Origin: CAITSH01 sp025356665
GTDB taxonomy: Bacteria; Pseudomonadota; Gammaproteobacteria; Burkholderiales; SG8-39
Reading direction: 5' to 3'
DNA: 64,000 nt
Assembly: GCA_025356665.1 (NCBI GenBank)
Contig: JANXRV010000136.1
Location: 1 to 64,000 of the forward strand
Shown one piece after another: positions 7,369 through 16,280 of this stretch (the stretch's first letter is position 1; each line of letters begins with the position of its first letter). A program made the position numbers and the translations under genes. The notes below the pieces were generated by a model. That model worked only from the letters and a program-made list of their open reading frames with translations, searched no databases and had not been told where the DNA came from.

Positions 7369-8910
7369 ATGAATTTGCTAAAAGCCCTGGCCACGGTCAG
7401 CAGCATGACCCTCGTTTCCCGGGTGTTGGGCTTCGTTCGCGATGCGCTGATTGCGCGCATTTTCGGTGCGGGGCTTGCCACTGACGCCTTTTTTGTCGCC
7501 TTTCGCGTGCCCAACCTGCTGCGCCGCCTGTTCGCCGAGGGCGCGTTTGCGCAGGCCTTTGTGCCCATCCTCGCCGATTACCGTTCGCGCGAAGGCGAGG
7601 CCGGCACCAAGTTGCTGGTCGACCGCACGGCGACACTGCTGGCGCTGACGCTGCTTGGCGTCAGCCTGTTGGGCATCGCTTTGGCGCCGGTGATCATTTA
7701 TGTCAGCGCCCCCGGTTTTTCCGCCAATGCCGAAAAATTCGACATGACCGTGGCCATGCTGCGCGTCACTTTTCCCTACATCTTTTTCATCTCGCTGGTG
7801 TCCCTGGCCGGCGGTATCCTCAATACGTGGCGCAAATTCGCCGTGCCGGCCTTCACGCCCTCGCTGCTGAACGTCTCGTTTATTGTCTGCGCCTTGTTCT
7901 TTGCCCCGTATTTTGACCCGCCGGTGATGGTGCTGGCCTGGGCGGTGTTTTTGGGCGGCGTGCTGCAGCTGGGTTTGCAAATCCCCTACCTTGCTCGAAT
8001 TGGCATGCTGCCGCGACCGCGTCTGGCATGGCGCGATCCGGGCGTGCGTCGCATCCTGCTGTTGATGGGGCCGGCGGTGTTGGGCGTTTCGGTCGGCCAG
8101 CTGAGCCTGGTGATCAACACCATTTTCGCGTCCTTTCTTGAGAACGGCAGTGTGTCCTGGCTCTATTATGCCGACCGCCTGATGGAGTTTCCGACCGGCC
8201 TGCTGGGCGTTGCGCTCGGCACCGTGCTGTTGCCCAGCCTGTCCAAGTTCCACGCTGAAAAAGACACCGAGTCCTTCAACCGGCTGCTCGACTGGGGCTT
8301 GCGCCTGAGCTTGATGCTGGCGTTGCCGGCGGCGATCGCGCTGGCGCTGCTGGCCGTGCCGCTTATTGCCACGCTGTTTCATTACGGCGCGTTCTCCACG
8401 CACGACCTGATGATGACGCGCGAAGCCTTGATGGCCTACGCCGTCGGCCTGCTCGGCTTGATCATGGTAAAGGTGCTGGCGCCCGGATTCTATGCGCGCC
8501 AGGACATCCGCACACCGGTGAAGATCGCCATTTTTACCCTGCTCGCCACGCAGGTGCTCAACGCCGCGCTGATCGTGCCGCTCAAACACGCGGGGCTCGC
8601 GCTGTCCATCGGCCTTGGTGCCTGCCTCAACGCCGCCTTGTTGTTGTCCAGGCTCAAAAGCCATGGCATCTACAAGCCGCAGCCCGGCTGGTTTGCATTT
8701 ATGGCCAAGCTTGCGGTGGCGCTGGGTGTGATGACTCTGGTATTGTGGTTTGTCATGGGCAGCCATGCCTGGTGGCTGCAGGCCGGCGCCGCGCTGCGCG
8801 TGGGCGGACTGTGCGCACTGGTGGTGCTTGGATCGACGGCCTATTTTGCGACTCTATTTGTGCTCGGTTTCAGGCCTGCGGATTTTTCAAGACGGAGCGG
8901 TTTTGACTAG
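7369..8910 (+). CDS. murJ: Lipid II flippase MurJ
   Basis: A 513-residue polytopic inner-membrane protein of the MVF (MviN) family, which moves lipid-linked peptidoglycan precursors across the membrane. The N-terminus MNLLKALATVSSMTLVSRVL, followed by GFVRDALIARIFGAG and TDAFFVAFRVPNLLRRLFAEG, is the family signature, with the Arg residues of the central cavity in place. About 14 hydrophobic segments follow. Length is typical (500-530). The gene diverges from rpsT and is followed after 32 nt by a SirB1-family gene on the same strand. Confidence 0.96.
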   Translation: MNLLKALATVSSMTLVSRVLGFVRDALIARIFGAGLATDAFFVAFRVPNLLRRLFAEGAFAQAFVPILADYRSREGEAGTKLLVDRTATLLALTLLGVSLLGIALAPVIIYVSAPGFSANAEKFDMTVAMLRVTFPYIFFISLVSLAGGILNTWRKFAVPAFTPSLLNVSFIVCALFFAPYFDPPVMVLAWAVFLGGVLQLGLQIPYLARIGMLPRPRLAWRDPGVRRILLLMGPAVLGVSVGQLSLVINTIFASFLENGSVSWLYYADRLMEFPTGLLGVALGTVLLPSLSKFHAEKDTESFNRLLDWGLRLSLMLALPAAIALALLAVPLIATLFHYGAFSTHDLMMTREALMAYAVGLLGLIMVKVLAPGFYARQDIRTPVKIAIFTLLATQVLNAALIVPLKHAGLALSIGLGACLNAALLLSRLKSHGIYKPQPGWFAFMAKLAVALGVMTLVLWFVMGSHAWWLQAGAALRVGGLCALVVLGSTAYFATLFVLGFRPADFSRRSGFD

Positions 8911-8942
8911 GTTTTCTCACAAGTGACCTGCAAGGAAGCGCC

Positions 8943-9776
8943 ATGAACACCGGGCTCGAAACTTTTGCCCAGCTGGTGTCGCGCGAGCAATTCGACCTTG
9001 GCCGCGCCTGCCTGATGATCGGGCAGGACGTGTATCCCGATCTCGATGTGGATGCCGGCGTGGCGCAAATCGACGAGATGGCGCTGACCCTACGCGGGCG
9101 CCTTGCCGACGACGCCTTCGCTGAGCAAAGGCTTTTCGCACTCAATCATTTTTTGTTCAACGAGCGGGGCTTCGCCGGCAACGCCGACGATTACTACGAT
9201 CCACGCAACAGTTATCTCTCCGATGTACTCGCCAGGCGCAAGGGCATTCCGATCACGCTGAGCGTGCTCTACCTTGAGCTGGGGCGGCGCATCGGCCTCG
9301 GTTTGCAGGGCGTGGCCTTCCCCGGCCATTTCATGGCCAAATTGCTGCTCAAGCGCGGCCAACTAGTGCTCGATCCGTTTAGCGCCGGCCTGCCGCAATC
9401 GGAAACCGAGTTGCGCCTGCGACTGGGGCAGGTGCTCAAGGATGGCCGCGCCAAGACCATGCCTCTGGATGAGTTTCTTGAAGCCGCCACACCGCGTGAG
9501 ATTGTGACGCGCGTGCTGCGCAATCTCAAAACCGTCTATATGAATGCCAGCAAGTACGAGCTCGCGCTCGATGTGATGCACCGCATGCTGGTGGTGGTGC
9601 CCGAGGCGGTCGAGGAATTGCGCGACCGCGGCCTGCTCTACGCCAGGCTCGATTGTTTTCGCGCCGCATCGGGCGACCTGCAGAATTACCTGCGGCGCCG
9701 GCCTGATGCGCCGGACGCGATGGAAATTCACGGCCGCGTGGTCGAACTCAAGCAGGCCGCCGCGCGCCTGAACTGA
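8943..9776 (+). CDS. SirB1-family protein (transglutaminase-like with TPR)
   Basis: A 277-residue cytosolic protein. Residues about 60-160 form the transglutaminase-like SirB1 region with the family motifs FNERGFAGNADDYYDPRNSY and RRKGIPITLSVLYLELGRR, then GVAFPGHFM. A C-terminal TPR-like segment (residues about 185-270) has alternating helices ending RRRPDAPDAMEIHGRV. The family is widely conserved in proteobacteria; no enzymatic activity is firmly established as far as I know. It lies 32 nt after murJ and is likely co-transcribed with it. Confidence 0.88.
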   Translation: MNTGLETFAQLVSREQFDLGRACLMIGQDVYPDLDVDAGVAQIDEMALTLRGRLADDAFAEQRLFALNHFLFNERGFAGNADDYYDPRNSYLSDVLARRKGIPITLSVLYLELGRRIGLGLQGVAFPGHFMAKLLLKRGQLVLDPFSAGLPQSETELRLRLGQVLKDGRAKTMPLDEFLEAATPREIVTRVLRNLKTVYMNASKYELALDVMHRMLVVVPEAVEELRDRGLLYARLDCFRAASGDLQNYLRRRPDAPDAMEIHGRVVELKQAAARLN

Positions 9777-9889
9777 GCCTTATCGGCAGGCCCGGCAGGG
9801 TCGGGCAAGCCCCCCAATGAGGCATTTTCCGGAGGGGAAAGCCGCTATAATTCATGGTTTTGCGTCTTCTTAGCCTGAATTATTGAACT

Positions 9890-10831
9890 GTGATGCGCCT
9901 GTCCCACAGCCTGCCCGTTGCCAGCGGTCCCCTGGCCCTGACCATCGGCAATTTCGACGGCGTGCATTGCGGCCACCAGCGCATGCTGGCAAGGCTGGCG
10001 GCCAAGGCGAGCGCGCTGGGCATTCCCGGCCTTCGTGTCGGGGTGCTGACCTTCGAACCGCATCCGCGCGAGGTGTTCACGCCGCAGTCGGCGCCGACGC
10101 GCCTCACCTCCTTGCGTGAAAAACTCGAGTTGCTCAAGGTGCACGGCGTCGAGCATGTGCATGTGGCGCGTTTCACGCCGGCTTTTGCGGCGCTCAGTCC
10201 GGCCGCCTTCATTGAAAAAGTCCTGGTGCAGGGCTTGCGTGTGCGCACTTTGCTGATTGGCGACGATTTTCGTTTTGGCGCCCGGCGTGCCGGTGATTTT
10301 GCCTTGCTGCGCCAGGCCGCCGCGCAACACGGTTTCGAACTTGAGGCGATGCCGACGGTGGAGCAGGGCGGTGTGCGCGTATCGAGCTCCGCGGTGCGCG
10401 AAGCACTGTTCAATGGCGACCTTGCCCGCGCGGCGACCATGCTGGGTCGCGCCTATAGTATTTCCGGACGGGTGATCCATGGCGAAAAGCTCGGCCGCAA
10501 ACTGGGTTTTCCCACCGCCAACGTGCGCATGCGCCACAACCGGCCGCCCTTGATGGGGATTTTTGCGGTGCGTTTTCACGGCGTCGCCGGGCGCGCCCTT
10601 GACGGCGTGGCGAGCCTCGGCCTGCGCCCCACGGTGAGCGACTCGGGCTGCGCCGCGCTGGAGGTGCACCTGTTCGATTTTTCCAGTGACCTGTACGGCC
10701 GCCATGTGCGCGTCGAGTTCCTGCACAAGATACGCGATGAAGAGAAGTATTCCGATCTCGAAACGCTGCGCGTGCAAATCGCGCGCGATTGTGCTTCTGC
10801 GAAGCAGTACCTCGCGCAGCACCCGGTCTGA
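9890..10831 (+). CDS. ribF: Bifunctional riboflavin kinase / FAD synthetase
   Basis: Phosphorylates riboflavin to FMN and adenylylates FMN to FAD. The 313-residue protein has the N-terminal nucleotidyltransferase signature TIGNFDGVHCGHQRML at about residues 18-33, the SSSAVREALFNGD motif near residue 165, and the C-terminal riboflavin kinase domain with GRKLGFPTANV and the GVASLGLRPTV block. Translation may begin at GTG 9890 or ATG 9893; they differ by one residue. It is first in the ribF-ileS-lspA-ispH run, 44 nt ahead of ileS. Confidence 0.96.
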   Translation: MMRLSHSLPVASGPLALTIGNFDGVHCGHQRMLARLAAKASALGIPGLRVGVLTFEPHPREVFTPQSAPTRLTSLREKLELLKVHGVEHVHVARFTPAFAALSPAAFIEKVLVQGLRVRTLLIGDDFRFGARRAGDFALLRQAAAQHGFELEAMPTVEQGGVRVSSSAVREALFNGDLARAATMLGRAYSISGRVIHGEKLGRKLGFPTANVRMRHNRPPLMGIFAVRFHGVAGRALDGVASLGLRPTVSDSGCAALEVHLFDFSSDLYGRHVRVEFLHKIRDEEKYSDLETLRVQIARDCASAKQYLAQHPV

Positions 10832-10875
10832 ACGGGAACACCGAATTCAACACGCAACACTGATGGAAGCAGAAT

Positions 10876-13722
10876 ATGTCCGACCCCAAACGCGATCATA
10901 AAAGCACCCTGAACCTGCCCGACACGCCATTCCTGATGCGCGGCGACCTCGCCAGGCGCGAGCCGCTATGGGTGAAAGAGTGGGAAGACAAGGGCATTTA
11001 CAAGAAAATCCGCGCCGCGTCCAAGGGCCGGCCGCGCTTTGTGCTGCATGACGGGCCGCCCTATGCCAACGGCGACATCCACATCGGCCACGCGGTGAAC
11101 AAGATCCTCAAGGACGTCATCACCAAGTCGCGCAACATGGCCGGCTTTGACGCCGTCTATGTGCCCGGCTGGGACTGCCATGGCATGCCGATTGAGGTGC
11201 AGATCGAAAAAACCCACGGCAAGAACATCCCGGTGGAACAGACGCAACAGCTCGCGCGCAGCTACGCCGCCGAACAGATCGAGCGACAGAAAAAAGACTT
11301 CAAGCGCCTTGGTGTGCTGGGCGACTGGGACCATCCCTACCTGACCATGGCGCATGGCAACGAGGCTGATGAAATCCGCGCCCTTGGCATGCTGCTGCAA
11401 AAAGGCTATGTCTATCGCGGCTTGAAGCCGGTGAACTGGTGCTTCGACTGCGGCTCGGCCCTCGCCGAGGCGGAGGTTGAATACGCCGACAAAAAAGACA
11501 CCTCCATTGACGTCGGCTTCCCGTTTGCCGAACCGGAAAAGGTGGCCAAGGCCTTTGGCCTGGCCAAGCTGCCAAGCGAAACCGGGAACAAGGGCTGGAT
11601 GGTCGTCTGGACCACCACGCCCTGGACCATCCCCGCCAACCAGGCGCTTAACGCCCACCCGGAGTTTGACTACGAGCTGGTCGAAACCGAGCGCGGCCTG
11701 CTGATTCTTGCCGGCGAGTTGCGCGAGGCCTGCCTTGCGCGTTACGGCCTCACGGGAAAGGTGCTCGCCAGTTGCAAGGGTGCGGCGCTCGAATTGATCA
11801 ATTTCAGCCACCCGTTCTATGAACGTCACTCGCCGGTCTACCTTGGCGAATACGTCACGCTCGACACCGGCACCGGCATCGTCCACAGCTCGCCCGCCTA
11901 TGGCGTCGAGGACTTCCAGTCCTGCCGCCGCTACGGCATGAAGGATGAAGCCATGCTCACGCCGGTGATGGGCGATGGCAAGTACGCAGCGTCACTGCCG
12001 TTTTTCGGCGGCATGATGATCTGGAAGGCCAATCCGGAAATCGTCAAAAAAATCGATGAGACTGGCTGCCTGTTCAAGGCCGCCGCCTACGATCACAGCT
12101 ACATGCATTGCTGGCGTCACAAGACGCCGATCATTTATCGCGCCACCACGCAGTGGTTCGCCGGCATGGAATCGGTGCCAGGTTACAACGGCATCAAGCC
12201 GGAAAAGACGCTGCGCGAGACGGCGCTGGCCGGTATCGAGGCGACCAAATTTTACCCTGAGTGGGGCAAGGCGCGCCTGCACGGCATGATCGCCAACCGG
12301 CCGGACTGGACGCTGTCACGCCAGCGCCAGTGGGGCGTGCCGATGCCGTTTTTCATTCACCGCGAAACCGGTGCGCTGCACCCGCGCACGCCCGAGCTGC
12401 TTGAGGCCGTGGCCAAGCGCGTCGAGACAGAGGGCATAGAAGCCTGGCAGCGCATCACGCCCGTCGAGCTCCTTGGCGAGGATGCCGCGCATTACGAAAA
12501 AATCAAGGACACGCTCGATGTGTGGTTCGACTCGGGCTCGACGCACTTCACCGTGCTGGGCGGCCCCGAGGGCGTGAAGACCAAGGCGGGTTCCCATGGC
12601 GGCGACCTCGCGTTCCCGGCCGATCTTTACCTCGAAGGCTCGGACCAGCATCGCGGCTGGTTCCATTCCTCGCTGCTGGTGTCGAGCATGATGTACGGCG
12701 TGCCGCCCTACAAGGGCCTGCTGACCCACGGCTTTGTCGTCGACGGGCAGGGCCGCAAGATGAGCAAGTCCATGGGCAATGTCATCGCGCCGCAAAAAGT
12801 GTCGGACACGCTGGGCGCGGAAATCCTGCGCCTATGGGTGGCCTCGACTGATTACTCGGGCGAGTTGTCGATCTCCGATGAAATTCTCAAGCGCGTGGTC
12901 GAGAGCTACCGGCGCGTCCGCAACACGCTGCGTTTTTTGCTCGCCAACACCGCCGACTTTGATGTGGCGAAGCACGCGCTTGCACCCGCCGCGTGGTTGG
13001 AGATAGACCGCTATGCCGTGGCGCGCGCCGCCGAGGTGCAGGTGGCCATGCTCGCCGATTTCGAGAAGTACGAATTCCAGCCCGCCATGTCCAGGTTGCA
13101 GGGCTTTTGCTCCGAGGACCTGGGCGGTTTCTACCTTGACATCCTGAAAGACAGGCTCTACACCGGCGGTACCGACTCGCGCGCGCGGCGCGCGGCGCAA
13201 AACGCGCTGTGGCACATCACGCAAAGCCTGCTGCGCATCATGGCGCCCGTCCTGTCGTTCACGGCCGAAGAGGCCTGGAAGTTGCTCAACCCGGCCGATG
13301 AGACGATTTTCGCGCACACTTATTATGTCTTTCCGGAGATCGCCGGTGGCGATGCGCTGATCGCGCGCTGGAGCGCACTGCGCGCCGTGCGCGCCGATGT
13401 GACGCGCCAGCTCGAGGAATCCCGCACTGCCGGACTCATTGGCTCATCGCTGCAGGCCGAGGTGGTGGTGCACGCCGGTGGTGACAAGCTCGCGTTGCTG
13501 CAGTCGCTAGGGGACGACTTGCGTTTTGTGCTCATCACCTCCAGCGCAACGGTCGTAGCTTCGCAGCAGGACGCGGTGGTGGTCACGCCCAGTGCCAACG
13601 CCAAGTGCGAGCGCTGCTGGCATTGGCGCGCCGATGTCGGTCAGGATGGCGCCTACCTCGGACTGTGCGGGCGCTGCGTGACCAACCTGCATGGCAGCGG
13701 CGAGCCGCGCACCTATGCTTGA
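10876..13722 (+). CDS. ileS: Isoleucyl-tRNA synthetase
   Basis: A 948-residue class I synthetase that charges tRNA-Ile and edits valine. The HIGH motif (GDIHIGHAVNKIL) is at about residues 66-78, KMSKS (GQGRKMSKSMGN) near residue 630, and the C-terminal zinc motif is CERCWHWRADVGQDG with a later CGRC. The bacterial type with a C-terminal zinc site is complete in length. The stop codon overlaps the lspA start by 8 bp (13715-13722), which indicates translational coupling. No T-box or leader structure was seen upstream, as expected outside Gram-positive bacteria. Confidence 0.98.
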   Translation: MSDPKRDHKSTLNLPDTPFLMRGDLARREPLWVKEWEDKGIYKKIRAASKGRPRFVLHDGPPYANGDIHIGHAVNKILKDVITKSRNMAGFDAVYVPGWDCHGMPIEVQIEKTHGKNIPVEQTQQLARSYAAEQIERQKKDFKRLGVLGDWDHPYLTMAHGNEADEIRALGMLLQKGYVYRGLKPVNWCFDCGSALAEAEVEYADKKDTSIDVGFPFAEPEKVAKAFGLAKLPSETGNKGWMVVWTTTPWTIPANQALNAHPEFDYELVETERGLLILAGELREACLARYGLTGKVLASCKGAALELINFSHPFYERHSPVYLGEYVTLDTGTGIVHSSPAYGVEDFQSCRRYGMKDEAMLTPVMGDGKYAASLPFFGGMMIWKANPEIVKKIDETGCLFKAAAYDHSYMHCWRHKTPIIYRATTQWFAGMESVPGYNGIKPEKTLRETALAGIEATKFYPEWGKARLHGMIANRPDWTLSRQRQWGVPMPFFIHRETGALHPRTPELLEAVAKRVETEGIEAWQRITPVELLGEDAAHYEKIKDTLDVWFDSGSTHFTVLGGPEGVKTKAGSHGGDLAFPADLYLEGSDQHRGWFHSSLLVSSMMYGVPPYKGLLTHGFVVDGQGRKMSKSMGNVIAPQKVSDTLGAEILRLWVASTDYSGELSISDEILKRVVESYRRVRNTLRFLLANTADFDVAKHALAPAAWLEIDRYAVARAAEVQVAMLADFEKYEFQPAMSRLQGFCSEDLGGFYLDILKDRLYTGGTDSRARRAAQNALWHITQSLLRIMAPVLSFTAEEAWKLLNPADETIFAHTYYVFPEIAGGDALIARWSALRAVRADVTRQLEESRTAGLIGSSLQAEVVVHAGGDKLALLQSLGDDLRFVLITSSATVVASQQDAVVVTPSANAKCERCWHWRADVGQDGAYLGLCGRCVTNLHGSGEPRTYA

Positions 13723-14248
13723 CCTTGATCCGGCGCAGCGTGCAGCGGGGCGGGCGACGCCGCCCCTGGGGCTCTGGTTTGCGCTGGCCATCGCCATCAT
13801 CGTCGCCGACCAGGCGACCAAGTGGGCGGCGAGCAACCTGCTGTGCTGCCGCGCGCCCATGGAACTGGCGCCGTTTTTCAATCTGGTGCTGGCGCATAAC
13901 GCCGGCGCGGCCTTCAGCTTTCTTGCCAACGAGCCGGGCTGGCAGCGCTGGTTTTTTGCCCTGATTGCGCTTGTCGCGGCGATTGTTATCAGCGTGCTTC
14001 TGGTCAGGCACGCCAGGCAGGCCGGACAGCGTTGGTTTTGCACCGCACTGGCCTTGATACTGGGCGGGGCGGTGGGCAATCTTGTCGACCGCGTGCTATA
14101 CGGCTATGTCGTCGATTTTCTCGATTTTCACATCGCCGGATGGCATTGGCCGGCGTTCAATGTCGCCGACTCGGCCATCAGCATCGGCGCGGTGCTGTTG
14201 ATCATCGACAGCCTGCGCCAGGGCGGCGGCGCGAAAAGCGCCGCGTGA
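13715..14248 (+). CDS. lspA: Lipoprotein signal peptidase (signal peptidase II)
   Basis: A 177-residue inner-membrane aspartyl protease that removes signal peptides from diacylglyceryl prolipoproteins. Four hydrophobic segments are visible. The catalytic aspartates lie in GGAVGNLVDRVLYG and FNVADSAISIG, and the HNAGAAFSFL block is present. The start is the ATG at 13715, inside the ileS 3' end; this gives MLDLDPAQRAAG. It lies 33 nt before ispH. The fkpB gene that separates lspA and ispH in Escherichia coli is absent here. Confidence 0.96.
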   Translation: MLDLDPAQRAAGRATPPLGLWFALAIAIIVADQATKWAASNLLCCRAPMELAPFFNLVLAHNAGAAFSFLANEPGWQRWFFALIALVAAIVISVLLVRHARQAGQRWFCTALALILGGAVGNLVDRVLYGYVVDFLDFHIAGWHWPAFNVADSAISIGAVLLIIDSLRQGGGAKSAA

Positions 14249-14281
14249 GAACGAACACCCGATCAAATTTTTCAGACTAAA

Positions 14282-15220
14282 ATGACCGACATGGAAGTCC
14301 TGCTAGCCAATCCCCGCGGTTTTTGTGCCGGTGTCGAACGCGCCATCGGCATCGTTGAGCGCTCCTTGGCGCTTTACGGCGCGCCGATTTATGTGCGGCA
14401 CGAGGTCGTGCACAACAAATTCGTGGTCGAAGACCTGCGGCGCAAGGGCGCGGTGTTCGTCGAAGAACTGGCCGAGGTGCCGGCCGGCAGTACGGTGATT
14501 TTTTCCGCCCACGGCGTGTCCAAAGCGGTGCGTGAGGAAGCCGATGTGCGCGGCCTCAAGGTGTATGACGCCACCTGTCCGCTGGTGACCAAGGTGCACG
14601 TCGAGGTGGGCAAGATGCGCGATAGCGGGCGCGAGATCATCATGATCGGCCACAAGGGGCATCCGGAGGTTGAGGGCACCATGGGCCAGGCTGCCGGCGG
14701 CATGCACCTGGTGGAAACGGTCGCTGACGTGGCGAGCCTGAGCGTGCGCGATCCGGCCTCGCTCGCCTATGTCACCCAGACCACGCTGTCGGTCGATGAC
14801 GCCGCCCAAATCGTCGAGGCGCTCAGGCAGCGCTTCCCGTATATCGTAGGGCCGAAAAAAGACGACATCTGCTATGCCACGCAAAACCGCCAGGACGCGA
14901 TCAAGTTCATGGCGCCGCAAAGCGACGTGGTCATCGTCGTCGGATCGCCCAACAGCTCCAACTCCAACCGCCTGCGTGAAGTGGCGCAGAACATGGGCGT
15001 CAAGGCGCATATGGTCGACAATGCCGGCGAACTCAGGGCCGAGTGGTTGGTCGGTGCAAAACGCGTCGGCGTCAGCGCCGGCGCCTCGGCGCCCGAAGTG
15101 CTGGTGCAGGAAGTCATAGCAAAGCTGCGCGAACTGGGCGCCAAGCGCGTGTCGCAGCTTCATGGCATCAGCGAAAACGTCACCTTTCCCCTGCCCAAGG
15201 GCCTTGGCGCGGCTGCCTGA
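14282..15220 (+). CDS. ispH: 4-hydroxy-3-methylbut-2-enyl diphosphate reductase
   Basis: The last enzyme of the MEP isoprenoid pathway, reducing HMBPP to IPP and DMAPP with a 4Fe-4S cluster. The 312-residue protein has the three cluster cysteines in NPRGFCAGVERA (about residue 15), YDATCPLVTKVH (about 99) and KDDICYATQNRQDA (about 200). It also has the HEVVHNKFVV and SNSNRL substrate-binding blocks. It is the last gene of the ribF-ileS-lspA-ispH run and is followed 26 nt later by a REP-like hairpin. Confidence 0.97.
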   Translation: MTDMEVLLANPRGFCAGVERAIGIVERSLALYGAPIYVRHEVVHNKFVVEDLRRKGAVFVEELAEVPAGSTVIFSAHGVSKAVREEADVRGLKVYDATCPLVTKVHVEVGKMRDSGREIIMIGHKGHPEVEGTMGQAAGGMHLVETVADVASLSVRDPASLAYVTQTTLSVDDAAQIVEALRQRFPYIVGPKKDDICYATQNRQDAIKFMAPQSDVVIVVGSPNSSNSNRLREVAQNMGVKAHMVDNAGELRAEWLVGAKRVGVSAGASAPEVLVQEVIAKLRELGAKRVSQLHGISENVTFPLPKGLGAAA

Positions 15221-15246
15221 GGTTGCGATAAGCCCCATGCCATCGA

Positions 15247-15277
15247 CTGGAAACGCCCGCCTGGCGCGGATTTCCAG
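15247..15277 (-). repeat. REP-like palindromic unit, copy 3
   Basis: A 31-bp unit with ends CTGGAAA and TTTCCAG. Read on the minus strand it matches the copy at 38086-38116 at 29 of 31 positions. It lies 26 nt after the ispH stop codon and upstream of the TonB-like gene. Confidence 0.82.
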
Positions 15278-15338
15278 ACGCTGGTGTGTTTTTATGGTGG
15301 TTTTTACCGTGCCGCGGCTGTAAGGCGCAAAGCGCCCG

Positions 15339-16049
15339 ATGTTCAAGATCCTCTGCGAACCGGCACGGGCCGAAGCGCGCCTCGCGCTGGCGCTCGGCGT
15401 CTCGGTGCTGCTGCACCTGCCCTTATTTTTGCGCGTCGATTTTTCCTGGCACGATGCGCCTGCATCGCGCGGCAGCCTCACCGTGTCCTTGTCGAGCAAG
15501 GCCGCGAACGAGCCCGCGCCGGAGGCCGGTGGGGCGCCCCCGCCGGGCCGGGCGCCGGTTGATACTGTGCGGCCACGCACGGCGGGTTCCGGCGCCGCCG
15601 ATGCCCCGCCCGCGCCCGCGGCCGCGCCGCTCGCCCAGACTGCCCCTGAGGCGAGCGGCGAGTCGCGCCGCAATGTCACCTATTTCGCCAACGCCGCGAT
15701 GTCGGGCGGCGTGGCCGAAGCGACAGCGGGCCTGCCCGGCTTTCAGAATCCGGCTTACGTCGTTGCAGACAAACTCGCACCGCGTCCGGAACTGCCCGAC
15801 AGTTTTCGTGTCGCGTATCCGGATGCGGCGAAGGCAGCGGGGCTCAAGGCCACGGTGAAAATCGCCGTGCTGATCGACGAGACGGGGCGGGTCATTGAGG
15901 CGAGCGGCATGGATGACAGTGCCGAGACGGCGGTGCTGGTCAGCGCCGCAGTGCAGGCCTTGCGCGGCGTCCGCTTTGTGCCCGGCCAGAGCCAGGGCAA
16001 GCCGGTAAAGAGCAAGGCGGTGGTCTCGGTGCGCTTTGGCTTCGAGTAG
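15339..16049 (+). CDS. TonB-like protein (C-terminal domain, periplasmic)
   Basis: A 236-residue protein with one N-terminal membrane anchor (LALALGVSVLLHLPLFL, residues about 16-32). A long Pro/Ala-rich spacer runs to about residue 115, and a C-terminal TonB-like domain (residues about 150-236) contains YPDAAKAAGLKATVKIAVL and a VRFVPGQSQGKPV block. TonB-type proteins pass energy from the inner membrane to outer-membrane receptors. No exbB, exbD or TonB-dependent receptor is next to it, so it is an orphan and its partner is unknown. Strong termination follows at 16197-16241. Confidence 0.8.
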   Translation: MFKILCEPARAEARLALALGVSVLLHLPLFLRVDFSWHDAPASRGSLTVSLSSKAANEPAPEAGGAPPPGRAPVDTVRPRTAGSGAADAPPAPAAAPLAQTAPEASGESRRNVTYFANAAMSGGVAEATAGLPGFQNPAYVVADKLAPRPELPDSFRVAYPDAAKAAGLKATVKIAVLIDETGRVIEASGMDDSAETAVLVSAAVQALRGVRFVPGQSQGKPVKSKAVVSVRFGFE

Positions 16050-16196
16050 GCGGGCTTGCCGGGCCCCACCCGTGCCGGCATGGTCATCGCGCTGAAATCC
16101 CGCCGGCCGCTGATTTTGCCGGCAGCAGGGCAGAGGCCGGACGCCGCCACCGTATGTGCCCTGCATAGCGCACGTACACCCTTTGGCCAATGTGCA

Positions 16197-16241
16197 AGGG
16201 GCCGGGCGACCCGCATCGGATCGCCCGGCCCCTCGTTTTTT
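16197..16241 (+). terminator. Rho-independent terminator after the TonB-like gene
   Basis: A perfect 13-bp GC-rich stem (arms 16197-16209 and 16221-16233, AGGGGCCGGGCGA and its complement), an 11-nt loop, and CG followed by six T residues. Confidence 0.93.
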
Positions 16242-16245
16242 ATTG

Positions 16246-16280
16246 CCTGTTTCCTGTTTCCTGTGCCCTGTTCCTTGTTT
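16246..16280. repeat. 7-bp tandem repeat (CCTGTTT-type, five units)
   Basis: Five heptamers in a row (CCTGTTT, CCTGTTT, CCTGTGC, CCTGTTC, CTTGTTT) reach the pilY1 stop codon. This is one of several short-period intergenic arrays in the window. Confidence 0.8.

Noticed and set aside
7378..8766. A 462-residue frame antisense to murJ
   Set aside because: Gln/Arg/His-rich composition and full overlap with a well-supported gene; it is a shadow frame.
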